From: Gammaproteobacteria bacterium
Lineage (GTDB): Bacteria > Pseudomonadota > Gammaproteobacteria > Enterobacterales > Alteromonadaceae
Direction of reading: 5' to 3'
DNA length: 64,000 nucleotides
Assembly: GCA_018222405.1 (NCBI GenBank)
Contig: JAAFAI010000020.1
Coordinates: forward strand, 28,589 to 92,588
A program made the translations under genes and the position numbers. This document shows positions 27,597 to 36,599 of the stretch, one piece after another. Under the pieces are notes generated by a model. The model worked only from the letters and a program-made list of their open reading frames with translations, was not told the DNA's origin and made no database searches. Numbering within the stretch: position 1 is the stretch's first letter; every line of letters begins with the position of its first letter.

Positions 27597-29222
27597 GTCT
27601 TTTAGCACCTTTTTGACACGCTGATAGCGTTGCTCCTGCTCTTCGGTAAGCCTGCCTGACTCGATGGCTTTCAGACAATTATGGATTAACTGTGTGCTGA
27701 GGGTATCTTTTGCCGCTTCGTTGTTGGTCTCCCGAAGATTTATGGCGGCGGCCTGCAGTAAATTCAGCGCGATAGACGGGTTCTTTGGCATGATGGTAAA
27801 TGCCTGACGGAAGGTGTGCAGGGCTTTTTCCAGATCGCCGCGCTGATACTGGTTAACGGCGCTGTTATTAAGCTCTTTAGGACTCAGTCTGATTTCGGCT
27901 TTTTCCGTTTTTTCCTGCTGCACATATTGTAAAAACAGGTTACTTTGCGCCGGATCGTTATTGCAGCGGCGCTCAATCAGGTCGAGGATATTTAGGGCAT
28001 GCTCCTGAAACCCCACCTCATGAAAAGCTTTCGCTTTATCGAGTAATCCCTCAATGCTTTCGGTTTCCCAGGCGTCATTACTTAATTGATCGAGCAGCGC
28101 TTTTGCATTATCCACTTCATCTTCCAGGTAAAGTAAACGGGCATCAATCACTTTTAACTGATCATCAATGTCGGCTTTTGGAAAACTATTTTTAAGCTGC
28201 TTTAAATACTCGGTGGATTGTTTGATTAAGCGCTTGGTATGTTCTTCATCGGCGGTCATGGCAAAATCGATCCCAGCCCGGGCTACATTGAGATAAATTT
28301 CGGGCTTGTCGTGAATAGAGTTCTTTGCGATTTTGACAATTTTCTTGGCCGCTTCAAATTGTGATTCGTAATCGTGGGTCAGTCGGGATAAATCCAGGGC
28401 CTTGGCGTGGCGATGGAGGTTTCGGGGGGAGATTTCACTGGCAACCTCAACACTCTCCAGCGCATCTTCAAACTCTTTGTGTTTGATCTGCAGTGCCGCC
28501 AGTAAGTCGTACGCGGCAATCATAGAATCCTGCCTGAGTGCCAACTCAATCACCAGCTTTTCAGCTTCTTCATCCAGATCCAGCGAAATAAAACTGCGAA
28601 TGAGGCCAAGTTGTGCCCAGGTGAAGTTTTGCACGTTGATTATGGCCTGGTAAAACTCCCTGGCTTCATCATAATGGCTGCAGGCCAGCAGCAATTCGCC
28701 TTTTAATTTCAGGGCCAGCGGGAAAAATTCAGAATTTCGCGGCTCGGTTAAAAAATTCTCCAGCTCCAACAGTGCCTTATCCAGAGAGCCTTGCTCGATA
28801 AACTGATAAACCGGCTTCAGCACCTGTTTGCGGGTTAGCAAACGGCCCAGGCGACGGTCGAGCTCCCGAACCGTAAAAGGCTTGGCCAGAAAATCGTCTG
28901 GCTGCAACTCAACAATACTGTGCACTATATCCGCGGTGGTATCGGCACTGATAAAAACAAACGCGGTACTGGGCGGCAGTTCGTTATGCTCTTTTAACTG
29001 ATCGTAAAGAAAGTAGCCGTCCTGTTCATTTTTCAGGTCGTAGGAGCAAACGATGAGATCATAGTGGTTGCGGCGAATATAGGTTAGCGCAGTACTGACC
29101 CGATCGGCATATTCAATATTCTGAAAGCCAAGTTCCTCCAGTGAGTATTTCAGATAGCCTTTGGCTAAGACCTGATCATCAATGACTAATACACGAGTCT
29201 GTCTGGCTAACTTTAAATTCAT
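27588..29222 (-). CDS. response regulator with REC domain and TPR-like tail
   Basis: This is a 544-residue orphan response regulator. Residues ~8-130 form a receiver domain: RVLVIDDQ (acidic pocket), a candidate phospho-acceptor Asp in VCSYDLKN, and the conserved Lys in FLAKPF. The remaining ~400 residues are helical repeats of TPR character (for example NQYQRGDLEKALHTFRQAF and an NPSIALNLLQAA segment). There is no DNA-binding or enzymatic output domain, so it should act through protein contacts. No sensor kinase gene is adjacent. Its start is at 29222, with a 289-base gap before the pca operon end. Confidence 0.88.
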   Translation of the reverse strand: MNLKLARQTRVLVIDDQVLAKGYLKYSLEELGFQNIEYADRVSTALTYIRRNHYDLIVCSYDLKNEQDGYFLYDQLKEHNELPPSTAFVFISADTTADIVHSIVELQPDDFLAKPFTVRELDRRLGRLLTRKQVLKPVYQFIEQGSLDKALLELENFLTEPRNSEFFPLALKLKGELLLACSHYDEAREFYQAIINVQNFTWAQLGLIRSFISLDLDEEAEKLVIELALRQDSMIAAYDLLAALQIKHKEFEDALESVEVASEISPRNLHRHAKALDLSRLTHDYESQFEAAKKIVKIAKNSIHDKPEIYLNVARAGIDFAMTADEEHTKRLIKQSTEYLKQLKNSFPKADIDDQLKVIDARLLYLEDEVDNAKALLDQLSNDAWETESIEGLLDKAKAFHEVGFQEHALNILDLIERRCNNDPAQSNLFLQYVQQEKTEKAEIRLSPKELNNSAVNQYQRGDLEKALHTFRQAFTIMPKNPSIALNLLQAAAINLRETNNEAAKDTLSTQLIHNCLKAIESGRLTEEQEQRYQRVKKVLKDLT

Positions 29223-29444
29223 TACCGCTATATCCGTTTGGCTTCTGAATGCTTTATCGGCAACTTGCTAATAAATCTTATTAAAACCTGAATACTGATC
29301 GCTGTCACGTAAAACAAATAACGGCACAGGAGTGAATTTTTCAGCGGTTTGACTCAAGGGTTGAAGAGTTCGGTTATATCTGACGTTGACTGTGACCAGA
29401 AATTAACGGTTAGACCAATGCACTCTTGCGGTATTACTGGCTGC

Positions 29445-29482
29445 ACAAAAAACTAAAGTGGAGGCTCTATCCGCCCTCCACT
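29445..29482 (-). terminator. rho-independent terminator of the pca operon
   Basis: On the minus strand the arms AGTGGAGG / CCTCCACT enclose a 10-base loop and are followed by TTTAGTTTTTTG, 30 bases after the pcaD stop. It marks the end of the catIJ-pcaFD transcript. Confidence 0.85.
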
Positions 29483-29511
29483 CAGTACTCGTTTGCGTAG
29501 CTTTGCACTGA

Positions 29512-30300
29512 TTAAGATTTGATCTCACACAGAAAGCTTTTGACTAAGTCACTGAATTCCCTGCTAGCCTCAACAGAAGGAACATGTCCAATCGATTTTA
29601 ACTCAACAACTGAAGTATTCAGTTTTCCGGCAAGTTGAACCAGGCTGCTAGTCGGTGTGGCGATATCATCCTGACCGGCAATGAGCATCACAGGAGTACT
29701 CACCGCTGTTAACTTATTAGTCATATCCTGTTCACCGAGCCATGCACACAGTAACCCATAGGAACGATCATCCGTGCCAGCTAAGAATGACTGCCATTGG
29801 GAGAGTAGATTAGGGTAACTGGTCACACTGGTTTTACTAAACCATCGTTGAACCAAATCGCCTGCCATTTCCTGCAGGCCATGCTCAAGTACCTGAGATT
29901 GTCTGTCCAGCCAGGCTGCCTTACTGCCAATGACCATCCCGGTATTCGTTAATGTTGCACTCAGCAAACGCTCATTATGGTCAACCAGAAGTTGTTGACC
30001 AAGCATGCCACCAATAGATGTACCGACAAAATGAAACTGGGTAATGTTAAGCTCCGCACACAATGAGAGCAGATCGTCAGCCAGCTTTTCTGCCGGTAAT
30101 GTTTCGAGTGATTCGTCGTAGGGGGCACTCATGCCGTGGCCGGGGAGATCGTATCGCAATACGCTGAAATTGGAGGTCAGTTCAGGCACCAGATAACTCC
30201 AGGCATGCAGGTTCATTCCCAATGGATGGGATAAAATGACCGTCGGTTTTGCCGGACTATCAGTATACTGATAATTAATGCCTGCTTTAGATACTGGCAT
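29512..30300 (-). CDS. pcaD: 3-oxoadipate enol-lactonase
   Basis: This 262-residue alpha/beta hydrolase opens beta-ketoadipate enol-lactone to beta-ketoadipate. The nucleophile elbow is HFVGTSIGGMLGQQ (Ser near residue 95), DLPGHGMS is the oxyanion region, the acid is in LIAGQDDIATP, and the catalytic His is in SIGHVPSVEAS. The N-terminus (INYQYTDSPAKPTVILSHPL) is typical. It is the last gene of a catI-catJ-pcaF-pcaD operon and takes the product of catC encoded 6 kb away. Confidence 0.93.
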   Translation of the reverse strand: MPVSKAGINYQYTDSPAKPTVILSHPLGMNLHAWSYLVPELTSNFSVLRYDLPGHGMSAPYDESLETLPAEKLADDLLSLCAELNITQFHFVGTSIGGMLGQQLLVDHNERLLSATLTNTGMVIGSKAAWLDRQSQVLEHGLQEMAGDLVQRWFSKTSVTSYPNLLSQWQSFLAGTDDRSYGLLCAWLGEQDMTNKLTAVSTPVMLIAGQDDIATPTSSLVQLAGKLNTSVVELKSIGHVPSVEASREFSDLVKSFLCEIKS

Positions 30301-30309
30301 AATAAACTC

Positions 30310-31512
30310 CTATATCCGTTTTAAAAGTGTTGCGATGCCCTGACCAACGCCAATGCACATAGTACAGAGCGCGTAATCTGCGTTGGTTTGCTGCAACTGC
30401 AATGCGGCAGTTTGTAATAATCGGGCACCAGACATTCCCAGCGGATGACCTAGTGCTATCGCACCACCGTTGGGATTAACTCGCGGATCACCACTGGCGA
30501 TACCGAGTTCCTGCATACAAGCAAGGCCCTGTGCAGCAAACGCTTCATTGAGTTCAATAATTCCAATGTCATCAAGACTAAGCTGTTGTTTTGCCAATAA
30601 CTTGCGTACAGCAGGTACCGGTCCAATACCCATTACTGAAGGTTCGACCCCCGCCGTTGCCATGCCCTTAATTTGTGCCACAGGTTGTAAATTATACTTT
30701 TCTACAGCGGCTTCGCCAGCCACTATCATTGCTGCTGCCCCATCGTTAATACCGGAAGCATTACCAGCAGTTACTGAGCCATTGTCGCGGAACGGCGCCT
30801 TTAAGCTAGCCAGCGCTTCGAGGGTAGTTTGTGGGCGTAAATGTTCGTCAGTATCAATTACGACCGGTTCGCCTTTTCTTGGTTGATAAGTAACCGCAGT
30901 GATTTCTTTCGCAAATCGTCCACTATTTTGAGCGGCAGCCGCTTTTTGCTGTGAACGCAGGGCAAATTCATCCTGTGCGGCGCGGCTAATTCCATAGCGG
31001 GATGCAACGTTTTCCGCCGTTTCCGGCATGGTCTCTGTACCATAGGCTTTGTTTAGTGCAGGATTAATAAAACGCCAGCCCATGGTGGTATCTTCTAACC
31101 GTTGGCTGCGGTCGTAAGCACCGCTGCTTTTGCCCATTACGAAAGGGGCCCGGGACATTGACTCCACACCGCCGGCTAGGATGATATCGGCGTCGCCCGA
31201 AATAATTGAGCGGTAAGCCAGGCCAACTGCGTCCATACCTGAACCACAGAGACGGTTGATGGTGGTTGCCGGGACATCACAAGGTAAACCTGCCAGTAAA
31301 GTAGCCATTCTGCCAACATTTCGATTGTCTTCACCGGCCTGATTGGCACAACCGAAAAAAGCATCGTCGATGCGCTCAGGGGGAAGGTCAGGGCAGTCTT
31401 TCAGGACTGCACTAATAACCTGGGCTAACAGATCGTCCGGCCTGATAGTAGCAAGCCCGCCACCGTAACGACCAATCGCCGAGCGCTTTGGGTGGCATAA
31501 ATATACGTTCAT
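30310..31512 (-). CDS. pcaF: 3-oxoadipyl-CoA thiolase
   Basis: This 400-residue thiolase splits beta-ketoadipyl-CoA into succinyl-CoA and acetyl-CoA. Catalytic residues are visible: Cys in NRLCGSGMDAV (~residue 90), His in GHPLGMSGARL (~357), and Cys in CTMCIGVGQG (~387). The residues PETAENVASRYGISR and WRFINP are typical of the PcaF/PaaJ group rather than the acetyl-CoA acetyltransferases. The start overlaps the catJ stop as ATGA. Confidence 0.95.
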   Translation of the reverse strand: MNVYLCHPKRSAIGRYGGGLATIRPDDLLAQVISAVLKDCPDLPPERIDDAFFGCANQAGEDNRNVGRMATLLAGLPCDVPATTINRLCGSGMDAVGLAYRSIISGDADIILAGGVESMSRAPFVMGKSSGAYDRSQRLEDTTMGWRFINPALNKAYGTETMPETAENVASRYGISRAAQDEFALRSQQKAAAAQNSGRFAKEITAVTYQPRKGEPVVIDTDEHLRPQTTLEALASLKAPFRDNGSVTAGNASGINDGAAAMIVAGEAAVEKYNLQPVAQIKGMATAGVEPSVMGIGPVPAVRKLLAKQQLSLDDIGIIELNEAFAAQGLACMQELGIASGDPRVNPNGGAIALGHPLGMSGARLLQTAALQLQQTNADYALCTMCIGVGQGIATLLKRI

Positions 31513-32330
31513 TGTGCATTCTCCAATTGACTGTGCGCTGCTTCAGTTACCCGTTTTAACTCTCTCAACACGTCAATTTCATTCTGTGTTGGCAAGTCGG
31601 TGGTCGCCAGTGCGTCGGCAAAGCGGATATCCCAGCCGGTTGCCTCAATAACCTGGTCTTTTGTGACCCCTGGGTGCAGGCTGACAACCATCAGCTCGTT
31701 AGTCTCAGTTTCAGGTTTAAGAATACACAAATCACTGATAACCAAAGTGGGGCCTTTACCAATGGTTGTTTTACCGCGACGGGCTTGCCCATCACGTCCG
31801 TAACCAAGGGTAGTAATAAAATCGACGTTCTTTACAAAGGTTCGTTTGGAGTGACGAACGGTAATGATGACTTCTTTGGCATTGGTCGAAATTTCCGGAG
31901 CGCCACCACCGCCTGGTAGCCGAACGCGGGGATTGGCATAGCAATGCGCACCGTCCGGGCCTTCGGGATTATGGCTTGCCGCAATGACGGTGGTGTTAAT
32001 GTTGCCGTAGCGATCAACCTGAGCTGTGCCTAAAAAACCAACGTCAATATGGCCGCCTTGTAACCAGTACCTGAACATTTCAGGTACCGCCACGGTGGTC
32101 AGCGCTGACTCGCAAAGCTCACCGTCACCGATTGACAGTGGCAATATCTGAGGCTTGGTTTCGATGGTACCCGACTCATAGATCAGGGTAATGCCCGGAG
32201 CGTGAGTTAACCGGGCTAGGTTAGCCGCCGCACTGGGTAAACCAATGCCGACAAAACAGGTGGAGTTATTGTTCAGGGCCCGGGATGCGGTAATTGTCAT
32301 CATTTCGTCTGAGGTATACTGTGCTGTCAT
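31509..32330 (-). CDS. catJ: 3-oxoadipate CoA-transferase, beta subunit (CatJ type)
   Basis: Together with CatI this transfers CoA from succinyl-CoA to beta-ketoadipate. At 273 residues it is longer than classical PcaJ (~213) and matches the CatJ/glutaconate-CoA-transferase-like form. The motif LIYESGTIET holds the family's catalytic Glu. GGHIDVGFLGTAQVDRYGNINTTV appears in related subunits (in two parts here). The start at 32330 has AGGAG upstream. It lies two bases after catI. Confidence 0.93.
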   Translation of the reverse strand: MTAQYTSDEMMTITASRALNNNSTCFVGIGLPSAAANLARLTHAPGITLIYESGTIETKPQILPLSIGDGELCESALTTVAVPEMFRYWLQGGHIDVGFLGTAQVDRYGNINTTVIAASHNPEGPDGAHCYANPRVRLPGGGGAPEISTNAKEVIITVRHSKRTFVKNVDFITTLGYGRDGQARRGKTTIGKGPTLVISDLCILKPETETNELMVVSLHPGVTKDQVIEATGWDIRFADALATTDLPTQNEIDVLRELKRVTEAAHSQLENAQ

Positions 32331-32332
32331 GA

Positions 32333-33145
32333 TTATTCTCCTGCTCCAAATACTTCTTCATCCAGCCATTTTTGGAACGGCTCCCTTTCACGGCTAATCC
32401 CATCCCATTTTTTGTAATAACTGTTGTCGCGAGGATAGTAACCCTGAGCATAGGAAGGTTTTGCTCCCAATGGTACAGTCGCAATGGCGTTTATAGTCCA
32501 GGCTGGAAGCACACAGCTGTTAGGGCCTGCTTGAAGATCGTCAACGATTTCTTCAACGGTGACGATGCTGTACGCTGTCGATAAAACAACTTCTTTCTGC
32601 ACGCCCAGTATGCCTTCGATCAGTACGTTACCAGCACGGTCGGCTTTTTGAGCGTGAATGATACCCACATCCGGCTTTATGGCGGGTACCGCTGCCAGTA
32701 CCTCGCCAGTGAAGGGGCAGGTTACCGACTTGATATTCGGGTTTACATGCTGCAGGTCGCTACCCACGTATCCTCTGAACACAGCCATGGGTAAACCTGA
32801 TGCGCCAGCCTCATAGGCATTGGCCATCGCGGCATGACTGTGTTCTTCAATTTCAAGCGGTGCAGGGTAGGCATTCTCGATGGCGTCACGCACGCGATGT
32901 AACGAGCCCACTCCGGGGTTACCACCCCAGGAAAAAATGAGTTTGCTAACACACCCCGCTCCAACCAGCTGATCGTAAATCAAATCTGGTGTCATTCTCA
33001 CCAGTGTTAACCGACGACGTTGCTGACGAATGATTTCATGGCCAGCAGCAAAAGGAATGAGATGAGTAAAGCCTTCCATTGCTACGGTGTCACCATCTTT
33101 GACACCGTTAGCAATGGCATGTGAGAGCGTAGTAAATACTGTCAT
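32333..33145 (-). CDS. catI: 3-oxoadipate CoA-transferase, alpha subunit (CatI type)
   Basis: This 270-residue partner of CatJ has DGDTVAMEGFTHLIPFAAGH at the start, VRMTPDLIYDQLVGAG, FSWGGNPGVGSLHRVRDA and SCVLPAWTINAI. These correspond closely to known CatI proteins as I recall them, rather than to the shorter PcaI. I use ATG 33145. The longer start at 33160 would lie inside the palindromic operator. It is the first gene of the operon, divergent from the IclR regulator gene. Confidence 0.92.
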   Translation of the reverse strand: MTVFTTLSHAIANGVKDGDTVAMEGFTHLIPFAAGHEIIRQQRRRLTLVRMTPDLIYDQLVGAGCVSKLIFSWGGNPGVGSLHRVRDAIENAYPAPLEIEEHSHAAMANAYEAGASGLPMAVFRGYVGSDLQHVNPNIKSVTCPFTGEVLAAVPAIKPDVGIIHAQKADRAGNVLIEGILGVQKEVVLSTAYSIVTVEEIVDDLQAGPNSCVLPAWTINAIATVPLGAKPSYAQGYYPRDNSYYKKWDGISREREPFQKWLDEEVFGAGE

Positions 33146-33152
33146 AATAAAA

Positions 33153-33186
33153 GTTCGCATTACGAATGTTGATTCATTATGCGAAC
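33153..33186. promoter_or_regulatory. 34-base palindrome, probable PcaR/IclR operator
   Basis: Two 15-base arms, GTTCGCATTACGAAT and ATTCATTATGCGAAC, pair at 13 of 15 positions around a 4-base centre. Each arm begins with GTTCG, as in known PcaR/PcaU-type sites. The palindrome sits 8 bases before the catI ATG and faces the pcaR-like gene, so it may repress or activate catIJ-pcaFD and control the regulator itself. Confidence 0.75.
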
Positions 33187-33341
33187 AAATTAAGGATTTT
33201 AGCTTTAAAGGTCAAGCATTAAATGTTAAAAAGTTGCTATAGTTACTCCGGGGTTTGAATTATGTTTCTGATAATAAAAGAGAACTGGCACTTCGGTGCG
33301 GAATAGGAAATAATTCAGAACAAGTAAAAAGAGATAAATTA

Positions 33342-34121
33342 ATGAGCGAAGAAAAAATACCGCCCACGCACCGGGATTACATCAGTGCGCTGGCAACGGG
33401 CCTGGAAGTGTTGAGTGCCTTTACTGCTGAGCACCGGGAAATGACGCTATCACAAGTGGCTGAACGAATGGGAATTGACCGGGCGAAAGCCAGGCGGTTT
33501 TTGCTTACATTGCATTCTCTGGGCTTTATACGTCGAGAAGGGCGAATATTTGCTCTGACCCCCAAAGTGTTATCGCTGGGACAGGCATACACTGCCAGCA
33601 ATGATTATCTGGCAGTGGTTGAGCATTACCTCAAGGCAATTACTCAGCAGTTAGGCGAATCGGCATCTCTGGGTAAGTTAGATGGACATTCTGTCGTCTA
33701 TGTTGCGCGTTCGCCCGCGTCACATCGGCTGATGTCGATTAATATTACCACGGGTACCCGGCTCCCTGCGCCCTATACGTCAATGGGAAGAGTGCTGGCG
33801 GCGCACCTGGATGACCCTGAACAGGCTGCGTGGATTATCGACGCTGCGTTAGAAGCTCATACCCAAAATAGTCTTACCACGGTAAGTGAACTAAAAGAAG
33901 AGCTGGATAAAGTTAAACATCAGGGGTTTAGTATTGTCGATCAGGAACTGGAAGAAGGATTACGCTCGGTCGCAGTACCGGTTTTTAGCGGGAAAGGAAA
34001 GTTACTTGGGGCTATGAATATCAGTACTAACGCATCGCGAGTCAGTGTGGAAACACTCACAGGCAAGTGTTTACCGGTATTACTGGATGCTGCCAAACAA
34101 ATTCAGACCGATACGCTCTAG
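33342..34121 (+). CDS. pcaR: IclR-family regulator (PcaR/PcaU-type)
   Basis: This 259-residue regulator has an N-terminal winged helix (TLSQVAERMGIDRAKARRFL, residues ~35-55) and an IclR effector domain (~90-255) with YVARSPASHRLMSINITTGT, LPAPYTSMGRVL and SIVDQELEEGLRSVAVPVF. These features are typical of the PcaR/PcaU/PobR group, which senses beta-ketoadipate or protocatechuate. ATG 33342 is preferred over an upstream start at 33255 because AGAGA precedes it and homology begins there. It is divergent from catI with the palindrome between. Confidence 0.88.
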   Translation: MSEEKIPPTHRDYISALATGLEVLSAFTAEHREMTLSQVAERMGIDRAKARRFLLTLHSLGFIRREGRIFALTPKVLSLGQAYTASNDYLAVVEHYLKAITQQLGESASLGKLDGHSVVYVARSPASHRLMSINITTGTRLPAPYTSMGRVLAAHLDDPEQAAWIIDAALEAHTQNSLTTVSELKEELDKVKHQGFSIVDQELEEGLRSVAVPVFSGKGKLLGAMNISTNASRVSVETLTGKCLPVLLDAAKQIQTDTL

Positions 34122-34128
34122 TTCAACA

Positions 34129-35037
34129 TTAAGGGTAACGGCCTTCAATTCTGTTTAGCACTAATTCATCCAGTATTTCCATAGCTGCAGTCATAATTTC
34201 GTCTTCAGGCTCTTCCCTTTTGCTTAAGAATACTGGGCTTGTTATGCCTTCGCCTTTTAATCTGACGAAGGTCACGCCGTCTCTATTCATGCGCATAACC
34301 TGTTCCGGCACGAGCGTAAAGCCCATATCCGAAGCAACCAGTCCCAATGCGGTACCTACGTCATTTACCTGTTGAGCCACTTTTACTCTAAGCCCTCTGC
34401 TATTGAATAAATCAAGACAGATATTGGCAAAGGTGGGGGCATTGCCAGCCGGATAGGTAATAAGCGGTAATTGAGCCAGTTCGTTCATTGAAATAGCACC
34501 TTCTGCCATGGGGTGATTGCAGGGCAGGGCCGCTAAAATAGGCTCACTAAAAAGTAATTTTTGCGTAACGTCTCCACCCAGTGAAGGCATGACTACCCGG
34601 CCAAATCCCATGTCAATTTTGCCGCATTTGAGCGCTTCTATTTGTTCGCCGGTTTTCATTTCGTGCAACTCCACACTGGCGAAATGGTGTTGTCTCAGAC
34701 GCCTGACTAACTGTGGAAGCTGGCCATAAAAAATTGAGGGAACGAAGCCAATCCGAAAAATTCGTTTTTTCCCGGCATCAATTCGTTGGCTTTCTTTAAC
34801 CGTAGCTTCCAGTTTATCGAGTATTAATTGAGCTTGTTGCCAGAAGTACTCCCCGGCCGGAGTCAGGCTTATACCACGGGCTTCACGTTGCACCAGCTGT
34901 ACGCCTACTTCTTCTTCTAACTGTTTGATTTGTCTTGTAAGTGGGGGCTGAGCTATAAAGATTTTCTCAGCCGCTCTGGTCATGTTTTTCTCTTCTGCCA
35001 CAGCGCAAAAATAACGTAAATGTCTTAACTCCACCAT
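34129..35037 (-). CDS. LysR-type regulator (CatM/BenM/CatR type)
   Basis: This 302-residue LysR protein is divergent from catB, the usual position of a cis,cis-muconate-responsive regulator. The HTH MTRAAEKIFIAQPPLTRQIKQ (residues ~19-39, quoted in part) with the preceding MVELRHLRYFCAVAEE is close to CatM/BenM. The effector region includes RIGFVPSIFYGQLPQLVRRL and LGLVASDMGFTLVPEQV. An ATAC-N7-GTAT dyad overlaps its start codon. It probably activates catBCA-benABCDKE. Whether muconate, benzoate or both act as effector cannot be told. Confidence 0.87.
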   Translation of the reverse strand: MVELRHLRYFCAVAEEKNMTRAAEKIFIAQPPLTRQIKQLEEEVGVQLVQREARGISLTPAGEYFWQQAQLILDKLEATVKESQRIDAGKKRIFRIGFVPSIFYGQLPQLVRRLRQHHFASVELHEMKTGEQIEALKCGKIDMGFGRVVMPSLGGDVTQKLLFSEPILAALPCNHPMAEGAISMNELAQLPLITYPAGNAPTFANICLDLFNSRGLRVKVAQQVNDVGTALGLVASDMGFTLVPEQVMRMNRDGVTFVRLKGEGITSPVFLSKREEPEDEIMTAAMEILDELVLNRIEGRYP

Positions 35038-35050
35038 ACCTCCCAGGTAT
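35036..35050. promoter_or_regulatory. ATAC-N7-GTAT dyad, probable CatM/BenM-type binding site
   Basis: The sequence ATACCTCCCAGGTAT fits the ATAC-N7-GTAT consensus known for BenM and CatM. It overlaps the ATG of the LysR gene and lies about 90 bases before catB, so the regulator could both repress itself and activate catB. A further GTATCGATAC palindrome adjoins it. Confidence 0.65.
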
Positions 35051-35141
35051 CGATACCAACTAAATCAATATTGGTTGTTAACAAAAAATATTTGTAAGTT
35101 ACATCCAGACATTTAATGGCAACACAATATTAACATTAATT

Positions 35142-36254
35142 ATGATAACACAGATTGATACCTATATCGTCGATATTCCGACCATCCGACCGCACAAATT
35201 GTCCATGACATCGATGGCAGTGCAGTCGATGGTGATTGTTCGAATTACTGACGATGAGGGCCGGCAGGGGATTGGCGAAGGCAGCACTATTGGTGGGTTG
35301 GCTTATGGGCCGGAAAGTCCGGAAAGTATCAAAACGAATATTGATACATATTTCGCCCCTTACCTGGTGGGTAAAACAGTGGATAGCCCCAGGTTGCTAA
35401 TGCAGCACATGAATAGCGCATTCCGTGGAAATGCTATCGCTAAGTCGGCAGTGCAAACCGCACTACTGGATTTGCAGGGTAAACAGTTAGGTGTGCCAAT
35501 TTCAACATTGCTGGGAGGCGCATGTCACTCGCATCTGCCTTGCCTGTGGGTACTGGCTTCCGGTGATATCGATAAAGATATCTACGAAGCCAAAAAGATG
35601 ATAGACGAAGGCCGTCACAACATTTTTAAAGTCAAAATTGGCTCACGCGCTTTGCAGGATGACATCGTGCATGTTGCCACCATCAAAGAAGCTCTGGGAG
35701 CGTCGGTCAGTATCCGGGTTGATGTCAATCAAGCCTGGAGCGAAGCCCAGGCTGCATATGGTATGGCGGCTTTACAGGAAGCCGGAATCGATTTGGTAGA
35801 GCAGCCAACCGCCGCCAAAGATTTTGCCAGTCTGGTGAGACTGGCCGACAAGTTTACCATCGGTGTCTTAGCCGATGAGTCCATTGCTGATAGCGCCGAT
35901 TGTTTTGCTCTCGCAGCACAAGGTTTCAGCGGCTCCGTTGCGTTAAAAATTGGTAAAGCTGGCGGACTTTTCGGTGCCCTGGATGTGGCTGCAGTCTGCA
36001 GTGCTGCCGGAATCGGATTGTATGGTGGCACCCTGCTGGAAGGTTCTATTGGGACCACGGCTGCGCTTCACGCCTGGTCAACACTACCTGTTATCGAAGC
36101 GAGCACGGAAATGTTCGGTCCGCTGCTACAGCGGGACGATATTGTAAAAAAACCTCTTAATTATCATCACTACGGCGTAGAAATCCCCTCGACTCCGGGG
36201 CTCGGTTTAGAACTCGATGAAGACAAACTGCGTGAATACGCCCGCAAAGTGTAA
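35142..36254 (+). CDS. catB: muconate cycloisomerase
   Basis: This 370-residue enolase-superfamily enzyme converts cis,cis-muconate to muconolactone. The KVKIG motif (near residue 165) carries the catalytic Lys. Metal ligands follow in RVDVNQAWSE, LVEQPT and LADESIADSAD. The catalytic partner region is VALKIGKAGGL. The N-terminal capping domain begins ITQIDTYIVDIPTIRPH. It is the first gene of catBCA-benABCD-benK-benE and is separated from catC by 13 bases. Confidence 0.96.
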   Translation: MITQIDTYIVDIPTIRPHKLSMTSMAVQSMVIVRITDDEGRQGIGEGSTIGGLAYGPESPESIKTNIDTYFAPYLVGKTVDSPRLLMQHMNSAFRGNAIAKSAVQTALLDLQGKQLGVPISTLLGGACHSHLPCLWVLASGDIDKDIYEAKKMIDEGRHNIFKVKIGSRALQDDIVHVATIKEALGASVSIRVDVNQAWSEAQAAYGMAALQEAGIDLVEQPTAAKDFASLVRLADKFTIGVLADESIADSADCFALAAQGFSGSVALKIGKAGGLFGALDVAAVCSAAGIGLYGGTLLEGSIGTTAALHAWSTLPVIEASTEMFGPLLQRDDIVKKPLNYHHYGVEIPSTPGLGLELDEDKLREYARKV

Positions 36255-36267
36255 GTAAGGAGCCAAC

Positions 36268-36546
36268 ATGTTATTTAAAGTTGAAATGACCGTTATACCG
36301 CCAGCGCATCTTAGCGAAGACGAGTTTAATGCTATCAAACTCAAAGAAAAGAATTATGCCCAGGAATTGCAGAAAAGCGGCATTTGGCTGCACCTTTGGC
36401 GGGTTGCAGGCCTGTATGCCAACGTCAGTATTTTTGAGGTGAAGGATAATCAGCATTTGCACGACGTATTGATGGGCTTACCTCTTTACCCCTACATGAC
36501 GATAAGCGTGACACCCCTGTGTCAGCACCCGTCATCAATTAAATAA
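36268..36546 (+). CDS. catC: muconolactone delta-isomerase
   Basis: This small cytoplasmic enzyme (92 residues; family ~96) forms beta-ketoadipate enol-lactone from muconolactone. MLFKVEMTVIPPAHL, KEKNYAQELQKSG and LWRVAGLYANVSIFEV are typical CatC segments. The start at 36268 has AAGGAG upstream. A 53-base gap separates it from catA. Confidence 0.96.
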   Translation: MLFKVEMTVIPPAHLSEDEFNAIKLKEKNYAQELQKSGIWLHLWRVAGLYANVSIFEVKDNQHLHDVLMGLPLYPYMTISVTPLCQHPSSIK

Positions 36547-36599
36547 ACCTAACAGGCAAATCAAATACTGACTGCAACAGCAGTGCGGAGACCAAGACT

